A DNA stretch of 64,000 bases from Pseudomonas sp. CFII64 (GCF_000416235.1 NZ_ATLO01000046.1:124001-188000); one strand, 5' to 3'; positions 53,710 to 63,100 are shown, counted from the first letter of the stretch. Notes: generated by a model not told the origin, from the sequence alone. Translations and numbers: made by a program.

Positions 53710-54342
53710 ATGGTCCGTCGTACCAAAGAAGAAGCTCAGGTTACCCGCAGCCAGATTCTGGAGGCTGCCGAGCAGGCGTTCTATGAGCGAGGCGTGGCGC
53801 GTACGACCTTGGCGGACATTGCCTCGATCGCTGGCGTGACTCGCGGCGCGATCTATTGGCACTTCAGCAATAAGGCTGATCTGGTGCAAGCGATGCTCGA
53901 CAGCCTGCAGGAGCCGCTTGAAGAAATGGCCAGGGCCAGCGAAAGCGAGGACGAAGAAGACCCGCTGGGCTGCATGAAAAAACTGCTGATTCATTTGTTT
54001 CATCAAGTTGCACTGGACCCGAAAACCCGTCGCATCAATGAGATTCTGTTTCATAAATGCGAGTTTACCGATGAAATGTGTGACTTTCGTCGTCAGCGCC
54101 AGGCGAGCGCCCTGGAATGCAACGATCGAATCGGCATTGCCTTGAATAACGCGGTTCGCAAAGGGCAGCTTCCCGTCAACCTGGACAGCGTGCGCGCGTC
54201 GATCACGTTGCATGCCTATATAGATGGGATGCTCGGCCAGTGGTTGCTGATTCCTGACAGCTATTCCCTCGAAAAACATGCTGAGCAGTGGGTTGAAGCA
54301 GGCCTGGACATGTTACGCCTGAGTCCCGCGTTGCGAAACTGA
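53710..54342 (+). CDS. emhR: TetR-family repressor of the efflux pump (TtgR/EmhR)
   Basis: A 210-residue TetR-type repressor. The N-terminal helix-turn-helix (about 10-56) contains TTLADIASIAGVTRGAIYWHFSNKADL, and the ligand-binding domain has MKKLLIHLFHQVALDPKTRRI. TtgR-type proteins release DNA on binding flavonoids, antibiotics or aromatics, turning on the pump and themselves. It is divergent from emhABC with a matching operator between them. Confidence 0.92.
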   Translation: MVRRTKEEAQVTRSQILEAAEQAFYERGVARTTLADIASIAGVTRGAIYWHFSNKADLVQAMLDSLQEPLEEMARASESEDEEDPLGCMKKLLIHLFHQVALDPKTRRINEILFHKCEFTDEMCDFRRQRQASALECNDRIGIALNNAVRKGQLPVNLDSVRASITLHAYIDGMLGQWLLIPDSYSLEKHAEQWVEAGLDMLRLSPALRN

Positions 54343-54790
54343 GCGGCTGTCGCAAGGTTTACCACCGAACAGGCAGCGCATTGCTCACCCACTCCACGCG
54401 CATGGACAGAGAGTCTACGCTTCGTTCGCCAATTTTTGGCGCATTGCCAGTATGAAACTTCATGACATTTATGAGTGACGTAGTCCCGTCTTGTAGGACG
54501 TCAGTAGGACATTTCTTGAAACGTGTGGCTGATTTCCCAAACTAATTCCTACGTATTGCTCCTGCGTAAAACTCTCGTCATTCTTTGCTGCAAGCAAACA
54601 TGAACGGGAAGAAATTGCATGTTTTCGGGCCCCCTTGCGCCTATATGCCCTGTCGTTGGCGACACATTCCTCGCAACCGCTCAACGTTTCAAAGTCGCCC
54701 CTGACACCCGAAGTCCTGCACTCGCGTTGCGGGAAAATTCCTATGACGGCCTTTCACGCCGCAGCGTCGGGATAATGAGGAGGATCGTGC
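54343..54790. other. 448-base region without a supported gene
   Basis: Only short frames occur (a 63-codon one at 54619-54810 overlaps the next gene). Much of 54400-54620 is visibly more AT-rich than the neighbours, which could mark acquired DNA. GAGGAGG at 54777-54783 is the ribosome-binding site of the next gene. Confidence 0.45.
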
Positions 54791-55915
54791 GTGTCGGAAA
54801 CTCTTTCTGAGGCTGTGCGTTTGTTGGGGCGGCTCAGGGACGGGGCCGGTCGCGTGACAATTGACTCTGCACGAGCCGTGCCCATCCTCCGTATGGGTCT
54901 GATCACCACCCTTTATTTCAAGCAGGGTCATACGCTGGATGCCAGGTTCCGGATTGACGCCTGCTTCGCGCGTTTCTATGAGGCGTTCCGGCCTTTACTC
55001 AAATGGCAGCATTACCAGCACCCGCGCAAGCTGGCGCCGAGCAGCTTCGCCAGATGTCGACAGCAGATTCTCGACAGCTCGCCTCACGAGCCATTGCTGT
55101 GGTCCTTATCCAGCGCAGACGCTTCGCAAGTGGCCAACTATCAGCTGTTCCTGACCTGCACGCCCCAGGAACAGGCGGAAACCGATCTTTGCTGTTTGAA
55201 AATGGTCTTGCCCTGGGCGTACCTGACCGAAAACGGTGGCGTTGGTCTTTACGAGGGCTGGATCAAATTCCTGTGCAGCCAGCTCCATGCCGAACACGGC
55301 TATGGAGGCCTGGGGTGTATTGTTCCGTCAGCCGGTCATCGGCATCTGTCGCTGGAATACCGACTGGCGCTCAGCAATAACGGGCTGATGGTCGACTCGG
55401 GGCCGCATATGGAAAGCCTGCGCCTGCTCAACCGCATCAAGGGCGTCAGTTGGTACACGGTGCTTGGGCAGCGCTTTGTGCGGCAGTTGGGCGGCAACGA
55501 CCGTTTGCGAGGCACGCTGAGTTCCCACAGCGATATCACCTTTCACGCCTACGACGGCGGGTTGTTGATCCGCACCGGGATCCTCCCGGATCTGCTCCCG
55601 GCGACCGAAACGATACCGTTGGCCTACAGGGCGCTAAACAAAGTGCTCAAACCGATCCGTCTACAAGACACCGGTTGCCTGCATCCTTATCCGATCCCCG
55701 GTCCCTGTTTCACCAGGGAAACGACCGCGCAGTGGTATGCGCGTTTTGACGACAAGCCCAAGCCCGCCGTCAACGCAGGTCAGCCATGTCCCGAAACGGG
55801 TAACTGGTTCAGCAACGCCAAGGCGCGCTCGCGACGATTTTTCCACCAGGGCGAAGTCATGCCGACCTTCGAACACCTCAAGCCTGAGCGCACCCAATGG
55901 TTCTGGACTGACTGA
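54791..55915 (+). CDS. DUF3396-like (type VI immunity family) protein
   Basis: A 374-residue cytosolic protein resembling the DUF3396 / type VI immunity family: LRMGLITTLYFKQGHTLDAR near the N-terminus, YEGWIKFLCSQLHAEHGYGG in the middle, IKGVSWYTVLGQRFVRQLGG and LIRTGILPDLL later. Such proteins usually protect against a toxin delivered by a type VI secretion system. No effector, PAAR, VgrG or Hcp gene is visible here, so it is an orphan. GTG 54791 follows GAGGAGG by 7 bases. A perfect 16-base palindrome lies just after the stop. Confidence 0.72.
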   Translation: MSETLSEAVRLLGRLRDGAGRVTIDSARAVPILRMGLITTLYFKQGHTLDARFRIDACFARFYEAFRPLLKWQHYQHPRKLAPSSFARCRQQILDSSPHEPLLWSLSSADASQVANYQLFLTCTPQEQAETDLCCLKMVLPWAYLTENGGVGLYEGWIKFLCSQLHAEHGYGGLGCIVPSAGHRHLSLEYRLALSNNGLMVDSGPHMESLRLLNRIKGVSWYTVLGQRFVRQLGGNDRLRGTLSSHSDITFHAYDGGLLIRTGILPDLLPATETIPLAYRALNKVLKPIRLQDTGCLHPYPIPGPCFTRETTAQWYARFDDKPKPAVNAGQPCPETGNWFSNAKARSRRFFHQGEVMPTFEHLKPERTQWFWTD

Positions 55916-55920
55916 CCGTC

Positions 55921-55936
55921 CAGCCCGGCCGGGCTG
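55921..55936. terminator. GC palindrome after the DUF3396 gene
   Basis: CAGCCCGGCCGGGCTG is a perfect 16-base palindrome six bases after the stop. It lacks a T-tract, so it may be a weak terminator or a protein site. Confidence 0.4.
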
Positions 55937-56009
55937 CGTTCTGTGAATAGTTCGTCATCGTCCGGTTATTGGCTAAGCTCTGTCCAAACCAATAAAAGAG
56001 GGATCGGCA

Positions 56010-56873
56010 ATGCCGTCGTCGCCACGCAGTATCGGGCTCGGAAAAGCGCTCTTGGGGTGGGTATGTCTAATATGGCTGGGGCAAGCCTGGGCCGGGGCAG
56101 AAAGCCCCGATCAAGGGCCTGCGGCCAAAGCGCTGCTGGAAAAAGCCGTGCAGCGTTACCAGCAGGAGGGTGACAAAGCCTTCGCCGAATTCAGCCGCCA
56201 GGGTGAGTTCGTCGACGGCGAGCGTTACGTGTTCGTGGTCGACACCAAGGGCGTGATGCTCGCCAGTGGCGGGCCATCCGTGGTACTGATCGGTCGCGAC
56301 GTTTCCCAGGTGCTGGAACCGGACCTGCAAAAGGCTTTCAAGGACGTGCTGCAAACGCCCGAAACCAAGGGTGTGCAGCAGGCGGAATATCGCTGGAATA
56401 ACTGGGCTGACGGCAAGGTAGAACGCAAACGCGTGTACTTTCAGCGGATCGGCGAGCGCATTCTGGCGGTGGGTTATTACGTACCGCGCGCTTCACCCGA
56501 GCAGGCAAGGGCGTTGCTGGACAAGGCCGTCAGCGAACTGGCCCGCGACCAAAAAGGCACGCTGACGGCGATAAACAGCCTTCAGGGCGGATTCCTCCAG
56601 GACGATCTGTATGTGTTCGTGGTCGATCTGAGCAATGACCGCTACGTCGCCCATGGCACCAATCTGCGCCTGATCAATACCGACTTCAGAAAGGTCAAGG
56701 ACCCCGAAGGCAAGCCCGTGGGCGAACCGATCCTGACGCTGATCGCCAGGCAGGACGCAGGCGAATACGAGTACCGCTGGCGTAACCCGGTCACCAATAA
56801 AGTGGAAAACAAGCACGCCTATGTGCGCAAAGCGGGTAACTATCTGGTGGCGGTGGGTTACTACAGCAAGTGA
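56010..56873 (+). CDS. Periplasmic protein with two tandem Cache domains
   Basis: A 287-residue secreted protein. A signal peptide (about 1-29, ending WAGA) is followed by two homologous Cache-like units: YVFVVD at 73-78 and 201-206, and AVGYY at 153-157 and again near the C-terminus, a repeat of 128 residues. Cache domains usually bind small ligands in chemoreceptors and kinases, but here there is no membrane anchor or output domain. It may bind a ligand and pass it to a partner. AGAGGGAT precedes ATG 56010. It appears monocistronic. Confidence 0.83.
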   Translation: MPSSPRSIGLGKALLGWVCLIWLGQAWAGAESPDQGPAAKALLEKAVQRYQQEGDKAFAEFSRQGEFVDGERYVFVVDTKGVMLASGGPSVVLIGRDVSQVLEPDLQKAFKDVLQTPETKGVQQAEYRWNNWADGKVERKRVYFQRIGERILAVGYYVPRASPEQARALLDKAVSELARDQKGTLTAINSLQGGFLQDDLYVFVVDLSNDRYVAHGTNLRLINTDFRKVKDPEGKPVGEPILTLIARQDAGEYEYRWRNPVTNKVENKHAYVRKAGNYLVAVGYYSK

Positions 56874-56900
56874 CGTAGATGAACGGACATCTACATCACC

Positions 56901-56991
56901 GTAGGACCGGATTCATCCGGGAAGGCGTCGGTCCAGTCGGTGAGATAGTCGAAGCCTGTCCCGGCCTCTTCGCGAATAAATTCGCTCCTAC
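56901..56991. repeat. REP doublet (CCGG arm plus GCGA arm)
   Basis: The left arm (56901-56926) has GTAGGA with CCGGA-TTCA-TCCGG. The right arm (56964-56991), on the minus strand, has GTAGGA with GCGAA-TTTA-TTCGC. The arm order is opposite to the copies at 13.1 and 46.1 kb. It separates the Cache gene and the convergent MFS gene. Confidence 0.82.
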
Positions 56992-57010
56992 AGGGCGGGC
57001 GTTCAAAGCC

Positions 57011-58522
57011 TTACGACGCGTCCGAATGCTCTCTACCGCGCAATAAATTATTGGGCATCGACAGCGCGGCGGCCAGGCCGAACAGGGATACCGCCGCGCT
57101 GATCATCATCAGGTGTTCGAACGTCAGCGCCAGTTCACTGCGCAGGTTTTGCAACGCGGGGCCGCTGGCGGCGTTGAGGCTGTCCATCAGCACATTGCCG
57201 GAACCGCCTTCAACACCTGCCACCGCGCCACCGACATGAGCCAGGTCTGTGCCTTGCAACATGGCCAGTAACAGCGCGGACATCACCGCCACGCCCACGG
57301 CGCCACCCAATGAGCGAAACAGATTGGTGGTGCTGGTGGCGACGCCCATGTCTCGTACCGCGACGGAGTTCTGCGTGCCGACCAGCGACGTCGGAAACTG
57401 CATACCGCTGGCAAAACCGGTCAGCACCATGAACACACTGGTCAGCAGCACCGACTGCGGCGAAGTGAACGCCATGCCGAGGATCGCCAGTGGCATCAAC
57501 AGCGCGCCGGTCAGGATCAAGGGTTTGTAGCGTCCGGTCAGGGACGTGCGGCGGCCAGCGAAATACGCGCCCATCGGCATACCAATCGCCAGCGGCAGCA
57601 GATGCAGGGCGGCGCTGTCGGCACCGCCCCCGGTGACTGTCTGGAAACGCAGCGGCACCAGCACGATCAGCGAGATCGCTTGGAAACTGGTGAAGAAAAC
57701 CGTGCACCAGCACAGCACTGCGCTGCGATTGGCGAACAGGTGCATGGGCAGCAACGGCTCTTGCGCGCGCCGTTCGTAGAGCACGAACACCACCAGTGCC
57801 AACAGCGCAATGCCCAACAGGGCGACCACTTGATCATCGCGCCAGCTGCGACCCTGGCCAATTTCGGTGATGCCCAGCAACAAGGAACTGAGGCCGACGA
57901 TCATCAGGACCGTGCCGAGGTAATCAATGATGGGTTTGCGCTGCGGGACGGGCAGGCCGATCAGCGTGCGTTTGGCGACCCACCAGGCGATCAGGCCCAG
58001 CGGCAGATTGATCAGGAACACCCAGCGCCATGACAAATACTCCGTCATGAACCCGCCCAGCACCGGTCCGGCTACGCTGGCGGCGGCATACATCCCGCTG
58101 AAATAACCCTGATAGCGCCCGCGTTCCCGGGGCGGGACGATGTCACCGATGATCGCCTGACTCACCGAAACCATGCCGCCCGCGCCAATGCCCTGAATGA
58201 TCCGCGCGAGCACCAGTTGTTCCATGCTCTGCGCCATGCCGCAAAACAGCGAAGCCAGGGTAAACAGCCCCAGCCCGAACAGCATCAGATTGCGCCGCCC
58301 ATACAAGTCGCCGAGCTTGCCGTAGATCGGCACCGCGACGGTCAGCGCCACCATGTAGCCTGAAATCACCCAGGCCAGCAGGTCGAATTCCATGAATTGC
58401 GCAGAGATGGCCGGCATAGAGACGGCGACGATGGTCTGATCCAGCGCACTGAGAAATACCGCCATCATCAACGCAAACAGAACGCTGCGGATGGACGGCG
58501 TGGTTTGATTAAGGTTGGTCAA
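57011..58522 (-). CDS. MFS (DHA2/EmrB-type) drug exporter
   Basis: A 503-residue major facilitator of the 14-helix drug:H+ antiporter-2 group. Motifs include LSALDQTIVAVSMPAI in helix 1, the loop GKLGDLYGRRNLMLFG and the helix-5 antiporter motif GPVLGGFMTEYLSWRWVFLINLP. The start is TTG 58522 with AGGTC upstream. No EmrA-type membrane-fusion protein is adjacent, so it probably works alone. The substrate is unknown. Confidence 0.85.
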   Translation of the reverse strand: MTNLNQTTPSIRSVLFALMMAVFLSALDQTIVAVSMPAISAQFMEFDLLAWVISGYMVALTVAVPIYGKLGDLYGRRNLMLFGLGLFTLASLFCGMAQSMEQLVLARIIQGIGAGGMVSVSQAIIGDIVPPRERGRYQGYFSGMYAAASVAGPVLGGFMTEYLSWRWVFLINLPLGLIAWWVAKRTLIGLPVPQRKPIIDYLGTVLMIVGLSSLLLGITEIGQGRSWRDDQVVALLGIALLALVVFVLYERRAQEPLLPMHLFANRSAVLCWCTVFFTSFQAISLIVLVPLRFQTVTGGGADSAALHLLPLAIGMPMGAYFAGRRTSLTGRYKPLILTGALLMPLAILGMAFTSPQSVLLTSVFMVLTGFASGMQFPTSLVGTQNSVAVRDMGVATSTTNLFRSLGGAVGVAVMSALLLAMLQGTDLAHVGGAVAGVEGGSGNVLMDSLNAASGPALQNLRSELALTFEHLMMISAAVSLFGLAAALSMPNNLLRGREHSDAS

Positions 58523-58655
58523 GGCAGGACCTGATCGACAGTGTTGACCCGCCGCAATGGCGGCAGGAGAAGACCGTCAGTCTAATCCGATAGCTTGCTA
58601 ATCGATAGCTGCCTTATGCATGGTTTATGTACAACTCTGAGCTCCAACAGCTTTG

Positions 58656-58826
58656 CTATCGCAATGCGCTGAAGGTGGCATCCGTGGGCACGCAATGACC
58701 GAAGCTGCAACTGGCCACCCGGGGTGCTTCGCGGATCAGCTCGATCCGGTAGGCGCCCGCTGCGTAAAGGGCAACAATGGCGCTAACACCCACTACAGCC
58801 AGGCACTTTCTTGTTGTTATGTTCAT
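58656..58826 (-). CDS. Small membrane protein with C-terminal cysteines
   Basis: A 56-residue protein with one hydrophobic helix (about 9-25) and a short tail that ends with C40 and C45. ATG 58826 has GAGGAAAG upstream, a good ribosome-binding site; an extension to 58943 would lack one. I do not recognise it. It lies between the MFS exporter and a LysR gene on the same strand. Confidence 0.62.
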   Translation of the reverse strand: MNITTRKCLAVVGVSAIVALYAAGAYRIELIREAPRVASCSFGHCVPTDATFSALR

Positions 58827-58946
58827 GACGCTTTCCTCATTCCGACCACAGAGCAGTTCTGAAAGGGACTGAGGAAATTGTAGGACACGATCTGCGGTGG
58901 CGTAGGAAAGAAATGGTCTAGCAAATCGCCCGTTCGCTGCCAACAG

Positions 58947-59837
58947 TTATAGGTCCGCCCGCTGTGCCGCTTGCGCCAGGAGCCAGTCAATCAGCTCGCG
59001 CAACTGTGGCGAAGCGCCGGGTCGCGTAGGAAACACAAAGTAATAGGCCGCGCCGGTACGAACTTTCAGGTCGAAGGGCATCACCAGTCGGCCGGCGCTG
59101 AGGTCTTCGTCAATCAGCGCCCAATCACCAATCGCTACGCCAGTGCCTTGCGAGGCAACCGACATCGCCAGATCCAGCGTGTCGAAATGCTGCCCTTTGC
59201 TGATATTGCTGACGGTTGCGCCTGCCGCTTTCAGCCATTGCTCCCAGTCGCGCTGGTCGCGGGTGGGATGCAGCAGCATGTGCTGTTCCAAGTCCGCATA
59301 GGTGTTGAGCGGCACCGGCCCCGCCAGCAATTGTTGGGAGCAAACCGGCGTCAGTTGCTCGTCGAAAATGTGATGGACCTGCATCGAGCTGTCCGGGCGG
59401 GCGCCGTAGACCACGGCGGCATCGAATTCCTCCCGGCGAAAATCCACCGCGTGCTGCACCGTTGTGGTCAGTTCCACCGGCACATCCGGTCGTTCCTTCT
59501 GCCATTGCAGCAGGCGGGGCAGCAGCCAGCGCATCAGACAAGTCGGCGCCTTGAGTTGCAATGCATCGCGCTTTACGCCCACTTGTTCCACCGCTTCGTC
59601 GATCAGCGCGAAGACCTGCTGAATACGCGGAAACAATTCCCGGCCCTGGGCCGTGAGGCTCAAGCCGCGTGCCTGGCGCTGAAACAACGAATAACCCAGA
59701 TGGCTTTCCAGCCCGGAAATCTGCCGACTGACCGCGCCCTGGGTAATGTGCAACAGTTCCGCAGCGCGCGTGAAGTTGCAGCACTGGGCCGTGATCAGGA
59801 AGGTGTGAAGCGCAGGAAGGGGCGGCAAACGTTTCAT
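58947..59837 (-). CDS. LysR-family (GcvA-like) regulator
   Basis: A 296-residue LysR-type regulator. The helix-turn-helix (about 5-62) contains NFTRAAELLHITQGAVSRQISGLE. The effector domain resembles the GcvA subgroup (CLMRWLLPRLLQWQ and HPTRDQRDWEQW). It is divergent from the decarboxylase/aldehyde dehydrogenase/solute-binding genes and so probably controls them; this link is inferred from position. Confidence 0.85.
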   Translation of the reverse strand: MKRLPPLPALHTFLITAQCCNFTRAAELLHITQGAVSRQISGLESHLGYSLFQRQARGLSLTAQGRELFPRIQQVFALIDEAVEQVGVKRDALQLKAPTCLMRWLLPRLLQWQKERPDVPVELTTTVQHAVDFRREEFDAAVVYGARPDSSMQVHHIFDEQLTPVCSQQLLAGPVPLNTYADLEQHMLLHPTRDQRDWEQWLKAAGATVSNISKGQHFDTLDLAMSVASQGTGVAIGDWALIDEDLSAGRLVMPFDLKVRTGAAYYFVFPTRPGASPQLRELIDWLLAQAAQRADL

Positions 59838-60000
59838 GGGATTTCAGGCATGCATGGGGAACATGCCTAAGCATGACATTTTATGCGTTGTCACAACCAT
59901 GCCCGGCAGTTCCAATTACGCTCACAAACTGTGCCCACTCGCGTCTGACCTGATGCGCGAACGTCGGACAGTTCTCGAACCGATGAAGGATAAATGGCAA

Positions 60001-61635
60001 ATGGCGACTTGCGGCGAAGTGTTGGTGAAGTTACTGGAAGGTTATGGCGTCGAGCAGGTGTTTGGTATTCCGGGGGTGCACACCGTCGAGTTGTACCGCG
60101 GCCTGGCGGGTTCGACGATCAACCACGTCACGCCTCGTCATGAGCAGGGCGCGGGTTTCATGGCTGACGGCTATGCCCGCACCAGCGGCAAGCCCGGCGT
60201 GTGTTTCATCATCACTGGCCCCGGCATGACCAACATCACCACGGCGATGGGCCAGGCGTATGCCGACTCGATCCCGATGCTGGTCATTTCCAGCGTGCAG
60301 TCGCGCAATCAACTGGGCGGCGGGCGCGGCAAGCTGCATGAGCTGCCGTCACAAAGTGCGCTGGTGGCTGGCGTCGCGGCGTTTTCCCATACCTTGATGT
60401 CGGCGAGTGAATTGCCGGGCGTGCTGGCGCGCGCGTTTGCCTTGTTCCAGGCAGGTCGCCCGCGCCCGGTGCACATTGAAATCCCGCTGGATGTGCTGGT
60501 CGAGGAGGCCGATGAGTTGCTGCAAAGCAAACCGGTCAAGGTTCATCGTTCCGGCGCGGCACCTGCGGCCGTGACGCAAATGGCCAGTCTGCTGGCCAAA
60601 GCCAGACGCCCGTTGATCCTTGCCGGTGGCGGGGCTATTGATGCGGCACAAGCGTTGGTGAGACTGGCGGAGCAACTGGACGCACCGGTGGCGCTGACCA
60701 TCAACGCCAAAGGCATGCTGCCATCGCGCCATCCGCTGCTGATCGGCTCGACACAATCCCTGGCGCCGACCCGGGCGCTGGTCATGGATGCCGACGTGGT
60801 CCTGGCCATCGGCACCGAGCTGGCGGAAACCGATTACGACATCACTTTCACCGACAGCTTCAAGATTCCCGGCACGCTGCTGCGCATCGATATCGATCCG
60901 GATCAGACCGTGCGCAATTTTCCGCCTGCGGTCGCGCTGGTTTCTGACGCTGAAATTGCGGTTGAAGCGTTGCTCACCGAGCTGGTCGGTCAGCATCGGG
61001 AAGAACGTCTTGAAGACTGGGGCCGCAGCCGCGCCGCAGCGTTGCGGGAAACCCTCGAAGCCTCCTGGGACAGCGCGACTCGCGGGCAAACCCGATTCCT
61101 GCAAACCGTGCTCGACGTGCTGCCTGACGTGGTGCTGGTCGGCGACTCCACTCAGCCGGTGTATACCGGCAACCTGACGTTGAATCTGGAGCACCCGCGT
61201 CGCTGGTTCAATTCGTCCACCGGCTACGGCACGCTGGGTTATGCCTTGCCTGCCGCCATCGGTGCCTGGCTGGGCTGCGCCGATTCCGGGGCGCGTAATC
61301 CGGTCGTCTGCCTGATTGGCGATGGCGGGTTGCAATTCACCCTCGCGGAACTGGCCAGCGCAGTGGAAGCGCGCACGCCGGTCATCGTCCTGCTGTGGAA
61401 TAACCAGGGCTACGAAGAGATCAAGAAATACATGCTCAACCGTGCCATCGAACCGGTTGGCGTTGACATCTACACGCCGGATTTCGTCGGCGTGGCCAAG
61501 GCCCTGGGTTGCTCGGCACAGGCGGTGTCCGGTGTTGAAGAATTGAAGGTCGCGTTGCAGGCCGCCCATGAGCGTCCGGGACCGACCTTGATTGAAATCG
61601 ACCAGCGGGTCTGGATGAACGGGATGCAAGATTGA
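60001..61635 (+). CDS. aruI: ThDP enzyme, probable 2-ketoarginine (5-guanidino-2-oxopentanoate) decarboxylase
   Basis: A 544-residue thiamin-diphosphate enzyme of the acetolactate-synthase fold. The ThDP glutamate is in TPRHEQGAGFMADGYAR and the C-terminal ThDP motif is GDGGLQFTLAE through WNN. The FGIPGVHTVELYRGL N-terminus and the partner genes resemble AruI, which decarboxylates 2-ketoarginine to 4-guanidinobutyraldehyde in the arginine transaminase pathway. I choose ATG 60001, with AAGGAT 9 bases upstream, over ATG 59983. An uncharacterised benzoylformate- or acetolactate-like activity is possible. Confidence 0.72.
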   Translation: MATCGEVLVKLLEGYGVEQVFGIPGVHTVELYRGLAGSTINHVTPRHEQGAGFMADGYARTSGKPGVCFIITGPGMTNITTAMGQAYADSIPMLVISSVQSRNQLGGGRGKLHELPSQSALVAGVAAFSHTLMSASELPGVLARAFALFQAGRPRPVHIEIPLDVLVEEADELLQSKPVKVHRSGAAPAAVTQMASLLAKARRPLILAGGGAIDAAQALVRLAEQLDAPVALTINAKGMLPSRHPLLIGSTQSLAPTRALVMDADVVLAIGTELAETDYDITFTDSFKIPGTLLRIDIDPDQTVRNFPPAVALVSDAEIAVEALLTELVGQHREERLEDWGRSRAAALRETLEASWDSATRGQTRFLQTVLDVLPDVVLVGDSTQPVYTGNLTLNLEHPRRWFNSSTGYGTLGYALPAAIGAWLGCADSGARNPVVCLIGDGGLQFTLAELASAVEARTPVIVLLWNNQGYEEIKKYMLNRAIEPVGVDIYTPDFVGVAKALGCSAQAVSGVEELKVALQAAHERPGPTLIEIDQRVWMNGMQD

Positions 61636-63083
61636 TGAGCATGATGACTGTGCAACACGGCCTTTATATCAACGGACAATGGCGTTCGGGCAGCGAATTG
61701 CTGACCGTGATCAACCCCGCAACCGAAGCGCAACTGGCGACCGTTGCCGGCGGCGATGCGTTAGCGGTGGATCAAGCGGTGCAGGCTGCCAGCGTGGCAT
61801 TTGTTTCGTGGTCACAGACTTGCGGTGCGGCGCGGGGCGGGATTCTGCGGGCTATCGCTGCGGGTGTTGCCGAACAGCGGGCGACCTTGATGCAGCTGCA
61901 ATCGAGCAACAATGGCAAGCCTGAGTTCGAAGCGGCCATCGACGTCGATGATGTGATCGCCACGTTTGACTATTACGCGAGCCTCGCCGAGGCGCTGGAT
62001 GAGCAGCAGGATCGGCCCGTCGCGTTGCCCAGTGAAGCGTTCACTGCGCGTTTGCGGCGTGAGCCGTGTGGCGTGGTCGGGCTGATCGTGCCGTGGAATT
62101 TCCCCATGGTGACCACCGCCTGGAAACTCGCCCCGGCGTTGGCGGCCGGTTGCTGCGTGGTCCTCAAACCTTCCGAAGTCACGCCGTTGGCCGAACTGCA
62201 ACTGGCGAAGATCATTGCCGCCAGCGGCCTGCCGGACGGCGTGTTCAATCTGGTCTGCGGGACCGGCCTTGCGGTTGGCGCACCCATGGCGGCCGATCCG
62301 CGCATCGCGAAAATCTCTTTCACCGGCAGCAATGCCGTCGGCGCGCAGGTCATGCAGCGCGCCGCCGAAACCGTCAAGGGTGTGAGCCTGGAGCTGGGCG
62401 GCAAGTCTTCATTGTTGGTGTTGGCCGATGCCGATCTGGATCTGGCGGTCGAGCTGGCCAGTGGCGGTGGTTTTTTCAATGCCGGGCAAATGTGTTCGGC
62501 CACCAGCCGCGTATTGGTCGCCGAGGCGTTGTTGCCGGAGTTCCTGCAACGCCTGACGGCTCGGGCCGAGGCCATTGAAGTGGGCGAGCCGTCGGACGAG
62601 GGCGTGGAAATGGGCCCGCTGGTCAATCAGGCGCAATACCAGCGCGTGCTTGCCCATATCGAAGCCGGGAAACAGGCCGGCGCACGGCTGTTATGCGGTG
62701 GCGAACGCCCGGCTGATCGTCCGTTGGGCTATTTTTTGCGGCCCACGGTGTTCACTGACGTGCCCCTGGACAGTGCACTGTGGCGCGCGGAGATTTTCGG
62801 TCCGGTGCTGTGTGTGCGGGGTTATGCCTCTGAAACAGAAGCCATCGCCCTGGCCAACGACAGCGAATACGGGCTGGTGGCCAGCGTGATCGGTGCCGAT
62901 CCGCACGCCACCGAGCGGGTCGCCAATGCCCTGCAAGCCGGACTGGTGTGGATCAACGCGCCGCAGGTGATTTTCCCGCAGGCGGCCTGGGGCGGCTACA
63001 AACAAAGCAGTCTGGGGCGCGAGTTGGGCCCTTGGGGCATGCAGGCTTTTCAGGAAATAAAACACGTCATCCGCGCCGCCTGA
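61635..63083 (+). CDS. NAD-dependent aldehyde dehydrogenase
   Basis: A 482-residue aldehyde dehydrogenase of the betaine/aminoaldehyde type. Catalytic residues are seen: N in VPWNFPMV, E in LELGGKSS and C in GQMCSATSR. If the gene before it makes 4-guanidinobutyraldehyde, this enzyme would oxidise it to 4-guanidinobutyrate. Its start overlaps the decarboxylase stop by one base (TGATG), so the two are coupled. Confidence 0.86.
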   Translation: MSMMTVQHGLYINGQWRSGSELLTVINPATEAQLATVAGGDALAVDQAVQAASVAFVSWSQTCGAARGGILRAIAAGVAEQRATLMQLQSSNNGKPEFEAAIDVDDVIATFDYYASLAEALDEQQDRPVALPSEAFTARLRREPCGVVGLIVPWNFPMVTTAWKLAPALAAGCCVVLKPSEVTPLAELQLAKIIAASGLPDGVFNLVCGTGLAVGAPMAADPRIAKISFTGSNAVGAQVMQRAAETVKGVSLELGGKSSLLVLADADLDLAVELASGGGFFNAGQMCSATSRVLVAEALLPEFLQRLTARAEAIEVGEPSDEGVEMGPLVNQAQYQRVLAHIEAGKQAGARLLCGGERPADRPLGYFLRPTVFTDVPLDSALWRAEIFGPVLCVRGYASETEAIALANDSEYGLVASVIGADPHATERVANALQAGLVWINAPQVIFPQAAWGGYKQSSLGRELGPWGMQAFQEIKHVIRAA

Positions 63084-63100
63084 TCGGGCACGAACGGCTC

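Noticed and set aside
54619..54810. 63-codon frame before the DUF3396 gene, considered as an effector remnant
   Set aside because: No recognisable toxin or PAAR feature is present and it overlaps the better-supported GTG start at 54791.
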